In this document: piece by piece, positions 20,724 through 29,943 of the stretch
Position numbering within the stretch: position 1 is the stretch's first letter
How the letters are laid out: each line of letters opens with the position of its first letter
From: Comamonadaceae bacterium
GTDB lineage: Bacteria; Pseudomonadota; Gammaproteobacteria; Burkholderiales; Burkholderiaceae_C
Direction of reading: 5' to 3'
Assembly (NCBI GenBank): GCA_947378785.1
Contig: CANCLK010000113.1
Location: 1 to 62,330, forward strand
Length of the DNA: 62,330 nt
The notes under the pieces: model-generated
The model's database searches: none
What the model was told of the DNA's origin: nothing
Seen by the model: the letters and a program-made list of their open reading frames with translations, nothing else
Position numbers and translations under genes: made by a program

Positions 20724-21487
20724 CCCTTTTGAAACCTGATTTTTGTGAGATGAAGTGCAAGTGCGTAAGCCGCAAGCGCCGTCACCAGCAAGAAAAGCAA
20801 ATGCCCAAACACGTGCTCTGGCCAGCGGTCCAAGAACAAGGGCCGGATCAAATCAATCGCCTGACTCAGGGGCAAAAAGGCGGCCACGCCCTGCAGCCAC
20901 ACAGGCAACTGCTCTCTTGGGAAAAAGACCCCGCTCAAAAAGGTCATGGGCGTCAGAAACAAGGTGAAGTAATAGGTGAAAAAATCATACCCTTTCGCCA
21001 ACGCATTAAAGACCAACGCGATGGAGCTGAACGTCATGCCCACCAACAACAAGATGGGCCACGCCAACCATATTTTTTGGCTTTGCAACACCCCAAGCAA
21101 CACCATCACGCCCAGGATGGCGGTCACGCTAAAAATCGATTTAAAAGCAGCCCAAAGCATTTCGGCCAACAAAATATCGGCCAATCCCACAGGCGCATTC
21201 AAAATACCATCCCAAGTCTTTTGAACACTCATTCTAGAAAACGCCGAGTACAGCGCCTCAAAACTGGCTGCATTCATCGCGCTCATGCAGATGGACCCAC
21301 TTGCTAAAAACAACAAATACGGCACACGCTCACCCTGGACTTGGACTTGTCCCACCAAGGCACCCAGACCATACCCAAAGGCAATGAGCCACATGAGCGG
21401 CTCAGCAATATTGCCCACCAAACTTGGGATGGCCAATTTCCGCCAAACCAACATGTTTCTTAAAAATACAGGCCACCAGCGCATCAT
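20720..21487 (-). CDS. ABC-2 type exporter permease (NodJ-like)
   Basis: This 255-residue inner-membrane protein has six predicted membrane helices and the ABC-2 signature region PMTFLSGVFFPREQLP followed by LPLSQAIDLIRPLFL, as in NodJ and related lipid or polysaccharide exporters. It overlaps the ATPase gene by 4 bp, so the two form one transporter. The substrate is unknown; NodIJ-type pairs outside rhizobia are common housekeeping exporters in Burkholderiales. Confidence 0.92.
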   Translation of the reverse strand: MMRWWPVFLRNMLVWRKLAIPSLVGNIAEPLMWLIAFGYGLGALVGQVQVQGERVPYLLFLASGSICMSAMNAASFEALYSAFSRMSVQKTWDGILNAPVGLADILLAEMLWAAFKSIFSVTAILGVMVLLGVLQSQKIWLAWPILLLVGMTFSSIALVFNALAKGYDFFTYYFTLFLTPMTFLSGVFFPREQLPVWLQGVAAFLPLSQAIDLIRPLFLDRWPEHVFGHLLFLLVTALAAYALALHLTKIRFQKG

Positions 21488-22404
21488 GCCCCCTCGCGGA
21501 TTTGTCGACCCGTTAGCTTTAAAAACAAGTCCTCTAAATTGGAAGGTCGATGAAAACTGCGAACTTGGCTCATCTGAGACAAAGCCTTGTTCAAATCAGC
21601 GGGCTCATCGGCATAAAAAAACAAAGTCTCTCCACTTTGCTCAACCCTTTGCGCCATGGGTGTGAGCTCGCGCAGCACACGCTCTTGGTCAAAGACGCCA
21701 TAGACCTCGACCACCGCCTTCTCCAAGTGCTCAGCAATCAAGGCCTTGGGCGCACCTTGCGTGATCTTTTGACCTTGATCGATGACGATCAAGCGATCGC
21801 ACAGTCTTTCGGCCTCGTCCATAAAATGCGTCGTCAAAAGGATGGATTTGCCCGTTCTCACCAAAGTCTGCAGCCTCTCCCACATCAAATGCCTGGCCTG
21901 TGGGTCCAAACCCGTTGTGGGCTCATCGAGCAACAACAGGGCTGGATCGTTGATCAAGGCCCTGGCCAAACTCAAACGTCGTTTCATCCCCCCCGACAAA
22001 GAACCCGGTCGATCGTTGGCCTTGTTGCTCAAGGCCGCGAACTCCAAAAGTTGTGGGATTTTTTCCTTCAGGTAAGCGTCCTTGAGGCCAAAATAACGAC
22101 CATAGACACGCAAATTTTCTGCACAAGTGAAATCCGGATCCAGGGTGTCGAATTGACTCACAACTCCCATGTGGGCCTTGATGCTCAACGCATCCTTTGG
22201 CATTTCTTGATCAAAGGCCACTATACGCCCTTCGTCGGGTGAAATGAGGCCCAAACACATTTTAAGTGTGGTCGTTTTTCCCGCTCCATTGGGCCCAATC
22301 AGCCCCAAACATTCACCTGGATATATATCAAAGGACAAACCGTTGACCACGCGCTGAGCTGAATAGCTCTTGGCCAAATTTTCGCAGCTCAATAGTGCTT
22401 TCAT
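21484..22404 (-). CDS. ABC exporter ATP-binding protein (NodI-like)
   Basis: This 306-residue ATPase has Walker A GPNGAGKTTTLK, the signature LSGGMKRRLSLA, Walker B LLLLDEPTTGLDPQ and the switch His in LLTTHFMDEAERLCDRL. The C-terminal extension typical of the NodI/CcmA-like drug-export group is present. It partners with the following permease. It lies 88 bp after hprK; that gap holds a 7-bp inverted repeat (22449-22476) without a T-run. Confidence 0.95.
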   Translation of the reverse strand: MKALLSCENLAKSYSAQRVVNGLSFDIYPGECLGLIGPNGAGKTTTLKMCLGLISPDEGRIVAFDQEMPKDALSIKAHMGVVSQFDTLDPDFTCAENLRVYGRYFGLKDAYLKEKIPQLLEFAALSNKANDRPGSLSGGMKRRLSLARALINDPALLLLDEPTTGLDPQARHLMWERLQTLVRTGKSILLTTHFMDEAERLCDRLIVIDQGQKITQGAPKALIAEHLEKAVVEVYGVFDQERVLRELTPMAQRVEQSGETLFFYADEPADLNKALSQMSQVRSFHRPSNLEDLFLKLTGRQIREGA

Positions 22405-22492
22405 CTTTTGTTGTGTACTTTATTTGGCTTTGCGGGGCGAGGAAGACCTGCCAAGCCCGAGGACCGCGCCTTGGCATGATCAGGTTTTAAGG

Positions 22493-23449
22493 CTAAAAAG
22501 GTGTGTTTTGTATCATGGCATTGCGATGCCGAGAGATGAAGTCGTCATAAGTGTTGATGCCACGCAATTGCAAAATTGTATTTCTTACAGCCGCTTCCAC
22601 CAAGACCGCAATGTTTCGACCCGCAACCACTTGAATGACCACTTTGCGCACATCGATGCCCAACACGTCCTGGGTCAAGGGTTCATGGGGCAAACGGTCA
22701 TAATCCCTCTCCAAGGTCTCACGTCTGACCAAATGAACAATGAGCTTGAGCCTCATTTTCCGCCTGACCGCCGTTTCTCCAAATATCGCTCGGATGTCCA
22801 GCAAACCAATGCCGCGAACTTCCAGCAAGTTTTGCAACAACTCTGGGCAACGCCCTTCAATGGTGTTTTGGTTGATGCGAAACAAATCAACCGCATCATC
22901 GGCAACCAAGCCATTGCCGCGAGAAATCAATTCCAGCCCCAACTCGCTTTTGCCCAAGCCAGACTCCCCGGTGATCATGACCCCCAGGCCTAAAATATCC
23001 ATAAAAACACCGTGCATGGTGGTTCTGTCCGCAAAATGCCTGGACAAATAGGCGCGCAGCACGTCAATCACATACGCCGAGGGCTCCTTGGTCAGAAAAA
23101 GTGGGATTTGTGCGTTGTCACACAAGGCCACCAACCGATCTGGGGCTTTTTGCCCATCGGCGAGCACCAGCATTGGCGGCTTGAGCGTCACAATCCGACC
23201 CACCCTTCTTTCACAGTCCTCTTGGGTTGCATTGGTCAAATAACTGATTTCTCTCTCACCCAAAAGTTGCAATCGATAAGGGTGTATGTAGTTCAAATAC
23301 CCGACCAAATCAGCCCCTGAGCGAGCTTGCCTGACCATGACCTCATCAAAGCGCCGCTCCGATGCATTCAAGCCTGCAACCCACTGCCAATCCAACTTTT
23401 CTTTAAAGTCCTTGAACAACTCAACGGCACTGACAACGGTGGGCTTCAT
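22493..23449 (-). CDS. hprK: HPr kinase/phosphorylase
   Basis: This 318-residue enzyme phosphorylates and dephosphorylates HPr at serine, tying phosphotransferase signalling to energy state. Walker [16 protein letters not shown] is in the C-terminal half, with the HPrK signature [14 protein letters not shown] after it. In betaproteobacteria it accompanies ptsN as here (32 bp apart), controlling regulatory rather than sugar-transporting phosphotransfer. Confidence 0.96.
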   Translation of the reverse strand: MKPTVVSAVELFKDFKEKLDWQWVAGLNASERRFDEVMVRQARSGADLVGYLNYIHPYRLQLLGEREISYLTNATQEDCERRVGRIVTLKPPMLVLADGQKAPDRLVALCDNAQIPLFLTKEPSAYVIDVLRAYLSRHFADRTTMHGVFMDILGLGVMITGESGLGKSELGLELISRGNGLVADDAVDLFRINQNTIEGRCPELLQNLLEVRGIGLLDIRAIFGETAVRRKMRLKLIVHLVRRETLERDYDRLPHEPLTQDVLGIDVRKVVIQVVAGRNIAVLVEAAVRNTILQLRGINTYDDFISRHRNAMIQNTPF

Positions 23450-23481
23450 CTTGAATCCTCAAAGAAGATATTTCGGGGAAA

Positions 23482-23949
23482 TTAAGTCACGAGACTGAGA
23501 CTGCCTTGAACAATTTTGGCATGCAACTCTTGTGCATCTTTGGCTGACAGCAACCCTTCACGAATTGAGCTTTGACTGAGCAAACTGGCGATGTTTGACA
23601 AAATCTCCAAGTGCCTTTGCGTAGAAGCCTCGGGCACCAGCAAAAAAAACAACAACTTGACGGGCAACTCATCGGGCGCATCAAAACCAATTGAACTGGC
23701 CAATAAAAAAACGGCCAACATTGGCGTCTTGAGGCCCTTGATTCGACCATGTGGAATGGCCACGCTGTGACCTAAACCGGTTGAACCAAGTCTTTCGCGG
23801 GCAAACAGACTGTCGGCGACACTCGAACGGGACAGCCCATGCAACTCCTCAAACAACAAACCCGCCTCTTCAAAGGCGCGTTTTTTACTGGTGATCTCCA
23901 AACCCACGCGAATATGGGTGAGCGGAAGTAAGGTGGGGAGTCGGTTCAT
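23482..23949 (-). CDS. ptsN: PTS IIA-like nitrogen regulatory protein
   Basis: This 155-residue EIIA-Ntr protein takes phosphate at His67 in GLGHSVAIPHGRIKGL. The rest is the expected EIIA fold (AVFLLASSIGFDAPDELPVKLLFFLLVPE). It regulates potassium and nitrogen related processes in proteobacteria. It lies between hpf and hprK, the common betaproteobacterial order. A terminator after hpf separates it from the upstream gene, so it probably has its own promoter; a weak TTTAAG-17-CATAAT lies just ahead of the ATG. Confidence 0.95.
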   Translation of the reverse strand: MNRLPTLLPLTHIRVGLEITSKKRAFEEAGLLFEELHGLSRSSVADSLFARERLGSTGLGHSVAIPHGRIKGLKTPMLAVFLLASSIGFDAPDELPVKLLFFLLVPEASTQRHLEILSNIASLLSQSSIREGLLSAKDAQELHAKIVQGSLSLVT

Positions 23950-24151
23950 AATGGCGTCACATTATGCATCTTTAAAAGAAGAACTTAAAGCATGTGCTCA
24001 GAACATTTGTTTTTTTTCAACCACAGCGGGGCGCCCTCACCCCTTGAGCCCAGTCAGCGCCAGGAAAGACTTGCCTTTTTTTGAAGCCAGCGACTTGGCG
24101 TCTTGACAAGTCTTGATTTCTTATCCGGGTGAGCGCACGGACCCAGGCCAC

Positions 24152-24187
24152 AAAAAAGCGTGAGAAGGTTTCACACCTCGCTCACGC
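24152..24187 (-). terminator. Terminator after hpf
   Basis: On the minus strand GCGTGAG (24181-24187) pairs with CTCACGC (24158-24164), with an inner AGGT/ACCT extension, and is followed by six T residues (24152-24157). It ends transcription of hpf and separates it from ptsN. The remaining 200 bp up to ptsN contain an 8-bp inverted repeat AAGACTTG/CAAGTCTT but no gene. Confidence 0.8.
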
Positions 24188-24213
24188 CGACCCTCTACTG
24201 GAAGCTTACACTT

Positions 24214-24549
24214 TCAGTGAAAAACCATGTCTCTTTTGTTTTGTGACTGGTGGTTTTGCACTCGACCCTTGTGCTTACCAACTTGGCGATCCAATTTGTC
24301 AACCAGATCATCTACTGCCGCATACAAGTCCTCGTGTTCACTTTGAGCGAACAGGTCCCCTCCGGGGACATGGATGTTGCATTCGGCAACTTGTCTGCGC
24401 TCTTTCTCTTTCTTGTTCTCTATGCTTAACAACACTTTGACATCCACAACTTGATCAAAATGCCTGATCACGCGCTCCAATTTTTGCGCCACATAGTTGT
24501 GCAGTGCAGGTGTGACTTCTAGATGATGACCGCTGATCGTTAAATTCAT
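24214..24549 (-). CDS. hpf: Ribosome hibernation-promoting factor
   Basis: This 111-residue protein binds the 30S decoding centre and promotes inactive ribosome dimers in stationary phase. It begins [16 protein letters not shown], the family's standard N-terminus, with a strong GGAGG ribosome site 7 nt upstream. The 24726 in-frame extension is therefore not real. The length is that of the short form, lacking the dimerisation domain. In Burkholderiales rpoN normally precedes hpf; here the upstream neighbour is the divergent corA. Confidence 0.95.
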   Translation of the reverse strand: MNLTISGHHLEVTPALHNYVAQKLERVIRHFDQVVDVKVLLSIENKKEKERRQVAECNIHVPGGDLFAQSEHEDLYAAVDDLVDKLDRQVGKHKGRVQNHQSQNKRDMVFH

Positions 24550-24820
24550 ATGTAGCCTCCTATGGCCGTATGGTTGGTTAACACAGTTCACATGTCCGTC
24601 TTGCGCTGGTGCGAGCCCTTTTGGTGTCGTCTCCTGTCTGGCCCGCAACCCCACTATGCGCTTTTTCACCCTCAATTGCAATGGCTTTTCACCTGAATGG
24701 CGGATCAATGCAGAATCAATTTGCAAACGAAGGTTTTACATCCCCTGATTGAACTTTGTTCTCGCAACTTTTCTTGGGTTTGAGTGGGCATGAGGGATGG
24801 CATTTTTTTGGGTGCAATGC

Positions 24821-24826
24821 GATAAT
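24821..24826 (+). promoter_or_regulatory. Extended -10 promoter for corA leader
   Basis: TGCGATAAT (24818-24826) is an extended -10 element without a convincing -35. It predicts a start near 24833 and a leader of about 180 nt. The rest of the 463-bp hpf-corA gap (24550-24817) holds no gene; a possible hpf promoter TTGCAA-17-CATAGT is on the minus strand. Confidence 0.4.
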
Positions 24827-24832
24827 CCAAGG

Positions 24833-25000
24833 AGTTCAACTCTGGAGATTTGTCTCTTGGAAACCGCCTCTATCATGGGGGTTGCATCTCTTTGATCTCT
24901 AGGCGCCGGGCTCACAAACGTTTTTTGTGAAGCTCAAACCCTCAGAGCGTCGCGATGGAACCTCCTCGTCCTTCACTTCGACTCTTTTGGGTTTTTATCT
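24833..25000 (+). promoter_or_regulatory. Folded corA leader ending in a terminator-like stem
   Basis: The leader contains successive hairpins: GAGTT/AACTC near 24832-24842, GAGA/TCTC at 24845-24856, a strong bulged stem AGCTTCACAAA near 24910-24934, and a long distal stem. In the last, AAACCC, AGAG and TCG (24936-24951) pair with CGA, CTCT and GGGTTT (24979-24994) and are followed directly by T residues. That final stem looks like an intrinsic terminator 16 nt before the corA ATG. A magnesium-responsive attenuator is a natural guess for a CorA gene. I do not recognise the M-box or another known class. Confidence 0.45.
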
Positions 25001-25012
25001 AGAGTAATTGCC

Positions 25013-25999
25013 ATGCTCAATATTTTTACGCTGGCCAACGGCCGCTTGTTTCAAGAGGAAATTGAATCCCTTGAAGAACTCTCCAAATTCCAGCCCATAT
25101 GGGTTGACCTGGAGTCTCCCACGCTAGACGAAAAACGCTGGATCAAACAGTACTATGGCCTTCAAATTCCAGAAGATGCCATGGACGAAGACATTGAGGA
25201 GTCCGCCAGGTTTTACGAGGAGGACAATGGAGAGCTGCACATTCGAAGTGACTTCTTAATCGCCGATGAAGACGAGCCAAGATCTGTTCGCGTCGCGTTC
25301 ATTTTGAACCAGCACAATCAAGTGCTCAAAAGCAAAGGTGTTTTGTTCTCCATTCACGATGAAGATGTCCCTGTATTCAGGCTTCTTAGGTTGAGGGCTC
25401 GCAGAGCCCCCGGTCTCATTGAAGACGCAAAAGAGGTGCTGCTCAAACTCTACGACGCTGACGCAGAGTACTCAGCCGACACACTTGAGAACATTTACGA
25501 CCAATTGGAGAAAGCCGGCAAGCTCGTTTTGTCCGAGGACGTCACAGACGCCTTGGCGGGTGAGGTGCTGGGTGCAATTGCCAGGCAAGAAGACTTGAAC
25601 GGGCGAATTCGACGCAATGTCATGGACACGAGGCGTGCTGTGAGTTTCATGATGCGCTCAAAAATGCTCAGCCCTGACCAATTTGAAGAGGCCAGACAAA
25701 TTTTGCGCGACATTGAGTCGCTCGACAACCACACGGCTTTCTTGTTCGACAAAATCAACTTTTTGATGGACGCCACCGTTGGTTTTATCAATATCAATCA
25801 AAATAAAATCATCAAAATCTTCTCTGTGGCCTCGGTCGCATTGCTGCCTCCCACCTTGATTGCAAGCATTTACGGCATGAACTTTCAATTCATGCCCGAA
25901 CTCAATGCCAGCTGGGGCTACCCTTATGCAATCGTCTTGATGATTGCCAGCGCTTTGGTCCCAATGTGGTACTTTAGACGACGCGGTTGGCTGGCTTGA
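25013..25999 (+). CDS. corA: CorA magnesium/cobalt channel
   Basis: This 328-residue inner-membrane channel passes Mg2+ and also Co2+ or Ni2+. The large acidic cytoplasmic N-terminal domain is followed by two membrane helices at the C-terminus with the pore signature YGMNF and the periplasmic loop MPE. The C-terminal basic end RRRGW is typical. The ATG is at 25013, with only a weak ribosome site. It stands alone behind a structured leader. Confidence 0.96.
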   Translation: MLNIFTLANGRLFQEEIESLEELSKFQPIWVDLESPTLDEKRWIKQYYGLQIPEDAMDEDIEESARFYEEDNGELHIRSDFLIADEDEPRSVRVAFILNQHNQVLKSKGVLFSIHDEDVPVFRLLRLRARRAPGLIEDAKEVLLKLYDADAEYSADTLENIYDQLEKAGKLVLSEDVTDALAGEVLGAIARQEDLNGRIRRNVMDTRRAVSFMMRSKMLSPDQFEEARQILRDIESLDNHTAFLFDKINFLMDATVGFININQNKIIKIFSVASVALLPPTLIASIYGMNFQFMPELNASWGYPYAIVLMIASALVPMWYFRRRGWLA

Positions 26000-26002
26000 C
26001 CC

Positions 26003-26788
26003 TTAGCGCGACCCAGCTCTATTGCTGATGAACGCTTCAATGACATGCGCGCCAAAGGGCGCTGCAACGGTTTGAATGAATTTTTCAAAATCCAAGTGAG
26101 CCGTGTCATTGGCCTTGTCTGAAATGATCCGAAAAGCAGCAAAAGGCACACCATAGTCATCGCACACTTGTGCAACGGCGGCACACTCCATCTCCACAGC
26201 CAAGGCCTGCGGCAGACTCAATTTGAGCGCCTCACTTTTCTTGGCACTTGAAATAAATTGATCGCCACTCAAAATCAAGCCCTCATGCAAACCAATCTTT
26301 TTGTTGGCCAGCCCCAAAAGATCCCACATGCCTTGTGTCTGCATATTGGAGCCTATTTCCTGTTGACACTGAACAGCGGCAGACTTGAGCTCCTGCGTTA
26401 AAAGTTCATTGGTTGTAAAGAGGCTCTTTTGCGTGAGCGGGATTTGATATTTGGGAAACAAGGGGGAGGCATCCATGTCGTGCTGCATGAGCTCAGAAGC
26501 AATCACCACATCGCCCACTTGAACTCGATCATCCAGTGAGCCCGCCACCCCAGAAAACACAAGTTGCGTGGCGCCAAAGTGCTCGATCAAACAAGACGCG
26601 GTTGTGGCAGCGGCCACCTTTCCTATGCGCGACAACACAGCCACAACGGGTTGACCCATCCACTGTGCTTGCCAGTAGGTTCTAGAGCCAACTTGCACAG
26701 GCGTTGCTTGCAGCCGCTCTAAAATACATGAAAGCTCTTCTTGCATGGCGCTCATGAGCGCCAATGTTGGCGTGTCGCTGTTACTCAA
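26003..26788 (-). CDS. mtnN: 5'-methylthioadenosine/S-adenosylhomocysteine nucleosidase
   Basis: This enzyme of about 261 residues cleaves adenine from methylthioadenosine and S-adenosylhomocysteine, recycling methylation by-products. Family segments are ALMSAMQEEL at the N-terminus, GVAGSLDDRVQVGDVVIASE, the catalytic EMECAAVAQVC and SDKAND near the C-terminus. The start is unclear. A TTG at 26788 overlaps the pntB stop and leaves the right number of residues before the first beta strand. An ATG at 26755 would cut into the fold, and 26824 overlaps pntB by 44 bp. Confidence 0.9.
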   Translation of the reverse strand: MSNSDTPTLALMSAMQEELSCILERLQATPVQVGSRTYWQAQWMGQPVVAVLSRIGKVAAATTASCLIEHFGATQLVFSGVAGSLDDRVQVGDVVIASELMQHDMDASPLFPKYQIPLTQKSLFTTNELLTQELKSAAVQCQQEIGSNMQTQGMWDLLGLANKKIGLHEGLILSGDQFISSAKKSEALKLSLPQALAVEMECAAVAQVCDDYGVPFAAFRIISDKANDTAHLDFEKFIQTVAAPFGAHVIEAFISNRAGSR

Positions 26789-28244
26789 TTGCCCGGACCA
26801 TTTCTTCGACCACCTTTTTGGCATCCCCAAAAACCATCATGGTCTTGTCCATGTAAAAAAGCTCATTGTCCAAGCCCGCGTAGCCGGCCGCCATCGATCG
26901 TTTGTTGACAATGATGGTCTTTGCCTTGTAGGCCTCCAAAATAGGCATGCCATAAATGGGACTGCCCTTGACCATTGCAGCTGGATTGACCACGTCATTG
27001 GCACCCAAAATGATCGCCACATCGACTTGACCAAATTCACCATTGATGTCTTCCATCTCAAACACTTGATCGTAAGGAACCTCGGCCTCTGCGAGCAATA
27101 CATTCATGTGCCCAGGCATTCTGCCCGCCACAGGATGTATGGCGTATTTGACTTGGATGCCCTTTTCCGTGAGCTTGTCAGCCATTTCCTTGACGGCATG
27201 CTGAGCGCGTGCCACCGCCAAACCGTAACCCGGCACAATCACCACACTTTGTGCATGTCCCAAAACAAAGGCCGCATCATCTGCGCTGCCTGTCTTCACA
27301 TTGCGCTGCTGCTGCGAGCCCGAAGATGGCGCTGCCGCGTCACCACCAAAGCCACCCAAGATCACATTCACGAATGAGCGGTTCATCGCCTTGCACATGA
27401 TGTAGCTCAAAATCGCACCCGAGCTGCCCACCAAAGAGCCTGCGATGATCAGCATGGAGTTGTTCAATGAAAAGCCAATGCCCGCCGCCGCCCATCCTGA
27501 GTAACTGTTGAGCATGGAGACCACCACGGGCATATCTGCGCCACCAATGGGGATGATGATCAATACACCCAGCACAAAGGCCAAAGCCAACATGACCAAA
27601 AATACGCTCCACTGTCCTTGAACCATAAAGACCAAGCCCAGACCCAGACAGGAAAGACCTAAAACCAAATTCAAGTAATGCTGCCCCACAAAGCTGACTG
27701 GGGCACCTTGAAAAAGCCGGAATTTGTATGTTCCAGAAAGTTTGCCAAAGGCGATCACCGAACCACTGAAAGTGATGGCGCCAATCGCCGCCCCCAAGAA
27801 AAGCTCCAATCGGTTGCCAAGGGGAATGGGGTCGCCAGCTTGGGGAACGATTTGAAAGGCTTGGGGCTCGGCCACCGCTGCGATCGCAATGAACACAGCA
27901 GCCAAGCCGATCATGCTGTGCATGAAGGCCACCAATTCTGGCATTTTTGTCATCTCAACACGTTGCGCCATGACCGCCCCAGCAGTTCCACCCAGCAACA
28001 AGCCCAGCAACACATGGCCAAGACCCGTCCATGCCCCTGGAAAACTCGCGCTCAAATTGAGCCCTTGCATCGGCTGCGCCAATTTATAGATCAATGCCGC
28101 GGTTGTCAAAATGGCCAAAGCCATGCCCAACATGCCAAAAATATTGCCACGAATAGAGGTTTTTGGATGACTCAAGCCCTTCAAAGCCTGAATGAAACAA
28201 ATGCTGGCAATCAAATACAAGAGGGTGACTAAATTCATGCTCAT
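26781..28244 (-). CDS. pntB: NAD(P) transhydrogenase subunit beta
   Basis: This 487-residue inner-membrane subunit carries most of the proton channel and the NADP(H)-binding domain III. The N-terminal half is a series of membrane helices; the C-terminal domain shows VIVPGYGLAVARAQHAV, HPVAGRMPGHMNVLLAEA and ILGANDVVNPAA, all typical. With the two alpha fragments it couples proton entry to NADPH formation from NADH. It overlaps pntAB by 4 bp. Confidence 0.97.
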   Translation of the reverse strand: MSMNLVTLLYLIASICFIQALKGLSHPKTSIRGNIFGMLGMALAILTTAALIYKLAQPMQGLNLSASFPGAWTGLGHVLLGLLLGGTAGAVMAQRVEMTKMPELVAFMHSMIGLAAVFIAIAAVAEPQAFQIVPQAGDPIPLGNRLELFLGAAIGAITFSGSVIAFGKLSGTYKFRLFQGAPVSFVGQHYLNLVLGLSCLGLGLVFMVQGQWSVFLVMLALAFVLGVLIIIPIGGADMPVVVSMLNSYSGWAAAGIGFSLNNSMLIIAGSLVGSSGAILSYIMCKAMNRSFVNVILGGFGGDAAAPSSGSQQQRNVKTGSADDAAFVLGHAQSVVIVPGYGLAVARAQHAVKEMADKLTEKGIQVKYAIHPVAGRMPGHMNVLLAEAEVPYDQVFEMEDINGEFGQVDVAIILGANDVVNPAAMVKGSPIYGMPILEAYKAKTIIVNKRSMAAGYAGLDNELFYMDKTMMVFGDAKKVVEEMVRAIE

Positions 28245-28564
28245 TTGTGCTCTCCCAAAGAGGCGCTTGGCTTTTTATCCTTTTTCTTGAACATTTCAAG
28301 CATTCTTCTGGTGACCAAAAAGCCCCCAAAAACATTCACCGCTGCCAAGGCAACGGCCAATATACCCATTGTTTGCCCAAGTGCGGTTTGCGTGAGTGCT
28401 GCTGCCAACATGGCGCCCACAATGATGATGGCCGATACGGCATTCGTCACCGCCATCAATGGCGTGTGCAAAGCAGGGGTGACGGTCCATACAACGTGGT
28501 AGCCAACGTAAATGGCCAAAACAAAAATAATTAAATTAATCACTGTGGGAGAGACCATGTCCAT
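28241..28564 (-). CDS. pntAB: NAD(P) transhydrogenase subunit alpha, membrane part
   Basis: This 107-residue subunit carries the first membrane helices of the transhydrogenase that are fused to PntA in enterobacteria. It has three to four hydrophobic segments, beginning VINLIIFVLAIYVGYHVVW, then HTPLMAVTNAVSAIIIVGAM. The ATG at 28564 is preceded by an AAGGA ribosome site, so the longer upstream frame is not used. It overlaps pntB and lies 2 bp after pntAA. Confidence 0.95.
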   Translation of the reverse strand: MDMVSPTVINLIIFVLAIYVGYHVVWTVTPALHTPLMAVTNAVSAIIIVGAMLAAALTQTALGQTMGILAVALAAVNVFGGFLVTRRMLEMFKKKDKKPSASLGEHK

Positions 28565-28566
28565 TT

Positions 28567-29682
28567 TTATTTCCTTTTTATTGTTCCGTCTTGCGTCATC
28601 AAACAAGCTGTCACGATGTCATCGTCCTCTGGCAACTTAAAGACCCCCCCTTGTGGCGAGATCAACTTGACAAAGTCCAAAACATTTCTGGCATACAAAG
28701 CACTTGCATCGGCCGCCACAAGAGCAGGCAAATTGGTGTGGCCCACGATGGTCACACCGTTGACTTCAATCACCTGGTCTGCTTGGGTCAAGGGACAGTT
28801 GCCCCCCTGAGCAGCAGCCAAATCCACAATCACACTGCCCGCTTTCATAGACATCACCATCTCTTGGCTCACCAAGACAGGTGCCGCTCTTCCAGGAATC
28901 AATGCGGTGGTGATGACGATGTCGGCCAAGGCCACCCGCTTGGCGACCTCTCGCTTTTGACGCTCAAGCCAAGCGCTGGGCATGGCTTTGGCATAGCCAC
29001 CCACCCCTTCGGCCGCAGCCTTTTCCTCCTCTGTCTCATAAGGCACATCAATGAACTTCGCGCCCAAGGACTCCACTTGCTCTTTGACGCTTGGCCTGAC
29101 ATCTGAACACTCAATGACGGCCCCCAGTCTTTTTGCAGTTGCAATGGCCTGCAAACCAGCCACGCCAACACCAAGAATGACCACCCTCGCCGCTTTGACT
29201 GTACCGGCGGCGGTCATGAGCATGGGAAAGAAGCGCTGGTATTTATCGGCAGCAATCATCACCGCCTTGTAGCCAGAAATATTGGCTTGTGAAGACAACA
29301 CATCCATGCTCTGAGCGCGTGTTGTCCTGGGCGCCGCTTCAAGCGCAAACGAACAAATCTTCGCGCTCGCCAAACGCTCCAAGCCAGTTGCATCAAAAGG
29401 GTTGAGCATGCCCACCAAAATACCGCCCGGCTTCATCATACTCGTCTCTCGTTCATTGGGGATGCGAACCTTTAGAACCAACTCTTGCGAAAACGCACCC
29501 GCTTCATTGGTGATCATCGCGCCCACTGCGAGGTAAGCTTCATCGGGGAAACTTGCCCTTGAGCCCGCGCAAGACTGAACATGCACGACGTGCCCTTGGG
29601 CGGTGTATTTTTTTACGGTCTCAGGCGTCGCGCTGACGCGTGTTTCCCCAGCAAAAGACTCAAGTGGAACACCAATGTTCAT
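28567..29682 (-). CDS. pntAA: NAD(P) transhydrogenase subunit alpha, soluble part
   Basis: This 371-residue NAD(H)-binding subunit belongs to a three-gene transhydrogenase. It begins MNIGVPLESFAGETRVSATP, the usual N-terminus, so an in-frame start at 29751 is rejected. The Rossmann segment ARVVILGVGVAGLQAIATAKRLGA, the RPSVKEQV loop and the alanine-dehydrogenase-like end VNGVTIVGHTNLPA are clear. It is first in the operon pntAA-pntAB-pntB, with mtnN coupled at the end. Confidence 0.97.
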   Translation of the reverse strand: MNIGVPLESFAGETRVSATPETVKKYTAQGHVVHVQSCAGSRASFPDEAYLAVGAMITNEAGAFSQELVLKVRIPNERETSMMKPGGILVGMLNPFDATGLERLASAKICSFALEAAPRTTRAQSMDVLSSQANISGYKAVMIAADKYQRFFPMLMTAAGTVKAARVVILGVGVAGLQAIATAKRLGAVIECSDVRPSVKEQVESLGAKFIDVPYETEEEKAAAEGVGGYAKAMPSAWLERQKREVAKRVALADIVITTALIPGRAAPVLVSQEMVMSMKAGSVIVDLAAAQGGNCPLTQADQVIEVNGVTIVGHTNLPALVAADASALYARNVLDFVKLISPQGGVFKLPEDDDIVTACLMTQDGTIKRK

Positions 29683-29943
29683 GAACAAACTCCAAGAAAG
29701 CTGAATCGGCAAGGTTTTTAAGGCGCCCGACTCTTTGCCCCTTAAAACCATCTGGTGTGCTTTTTTTGAATTGGTTTTCTTTTTTAATCAAAAACCCAAA
29801 GCCCTGCACCGATTCTAAATACATTTTCTCTCTTCTAATCAACGTTTTCCTTGGGGCCGTGTTGGCCTTGGGCAGTTTTTATACAATTAGAATGATAAAA
29901 GTCTTTTGCATCGGTTTTTCTCAATGTTTGGATTTTCACACCC

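Noticed and set aside
22449-22476. TGCCAAG/CTTGGCA hairpin between hprK and the ABC ATPase gene as a terminator
   Set aside because: There is no T-run on either strand and a 14-nt loop; function cannot be supported.
24550-24726. N-terminal extension of hpf up to 24726
   Set aside because: The family's N-terminus and a strong GGAGG site both point to 24549; the extension has no family similarity.
24833-25000. M-box (ykoK) magnesium riboswitch
   Set aside because: The leader shows none of the conserved core segments I know for that class.
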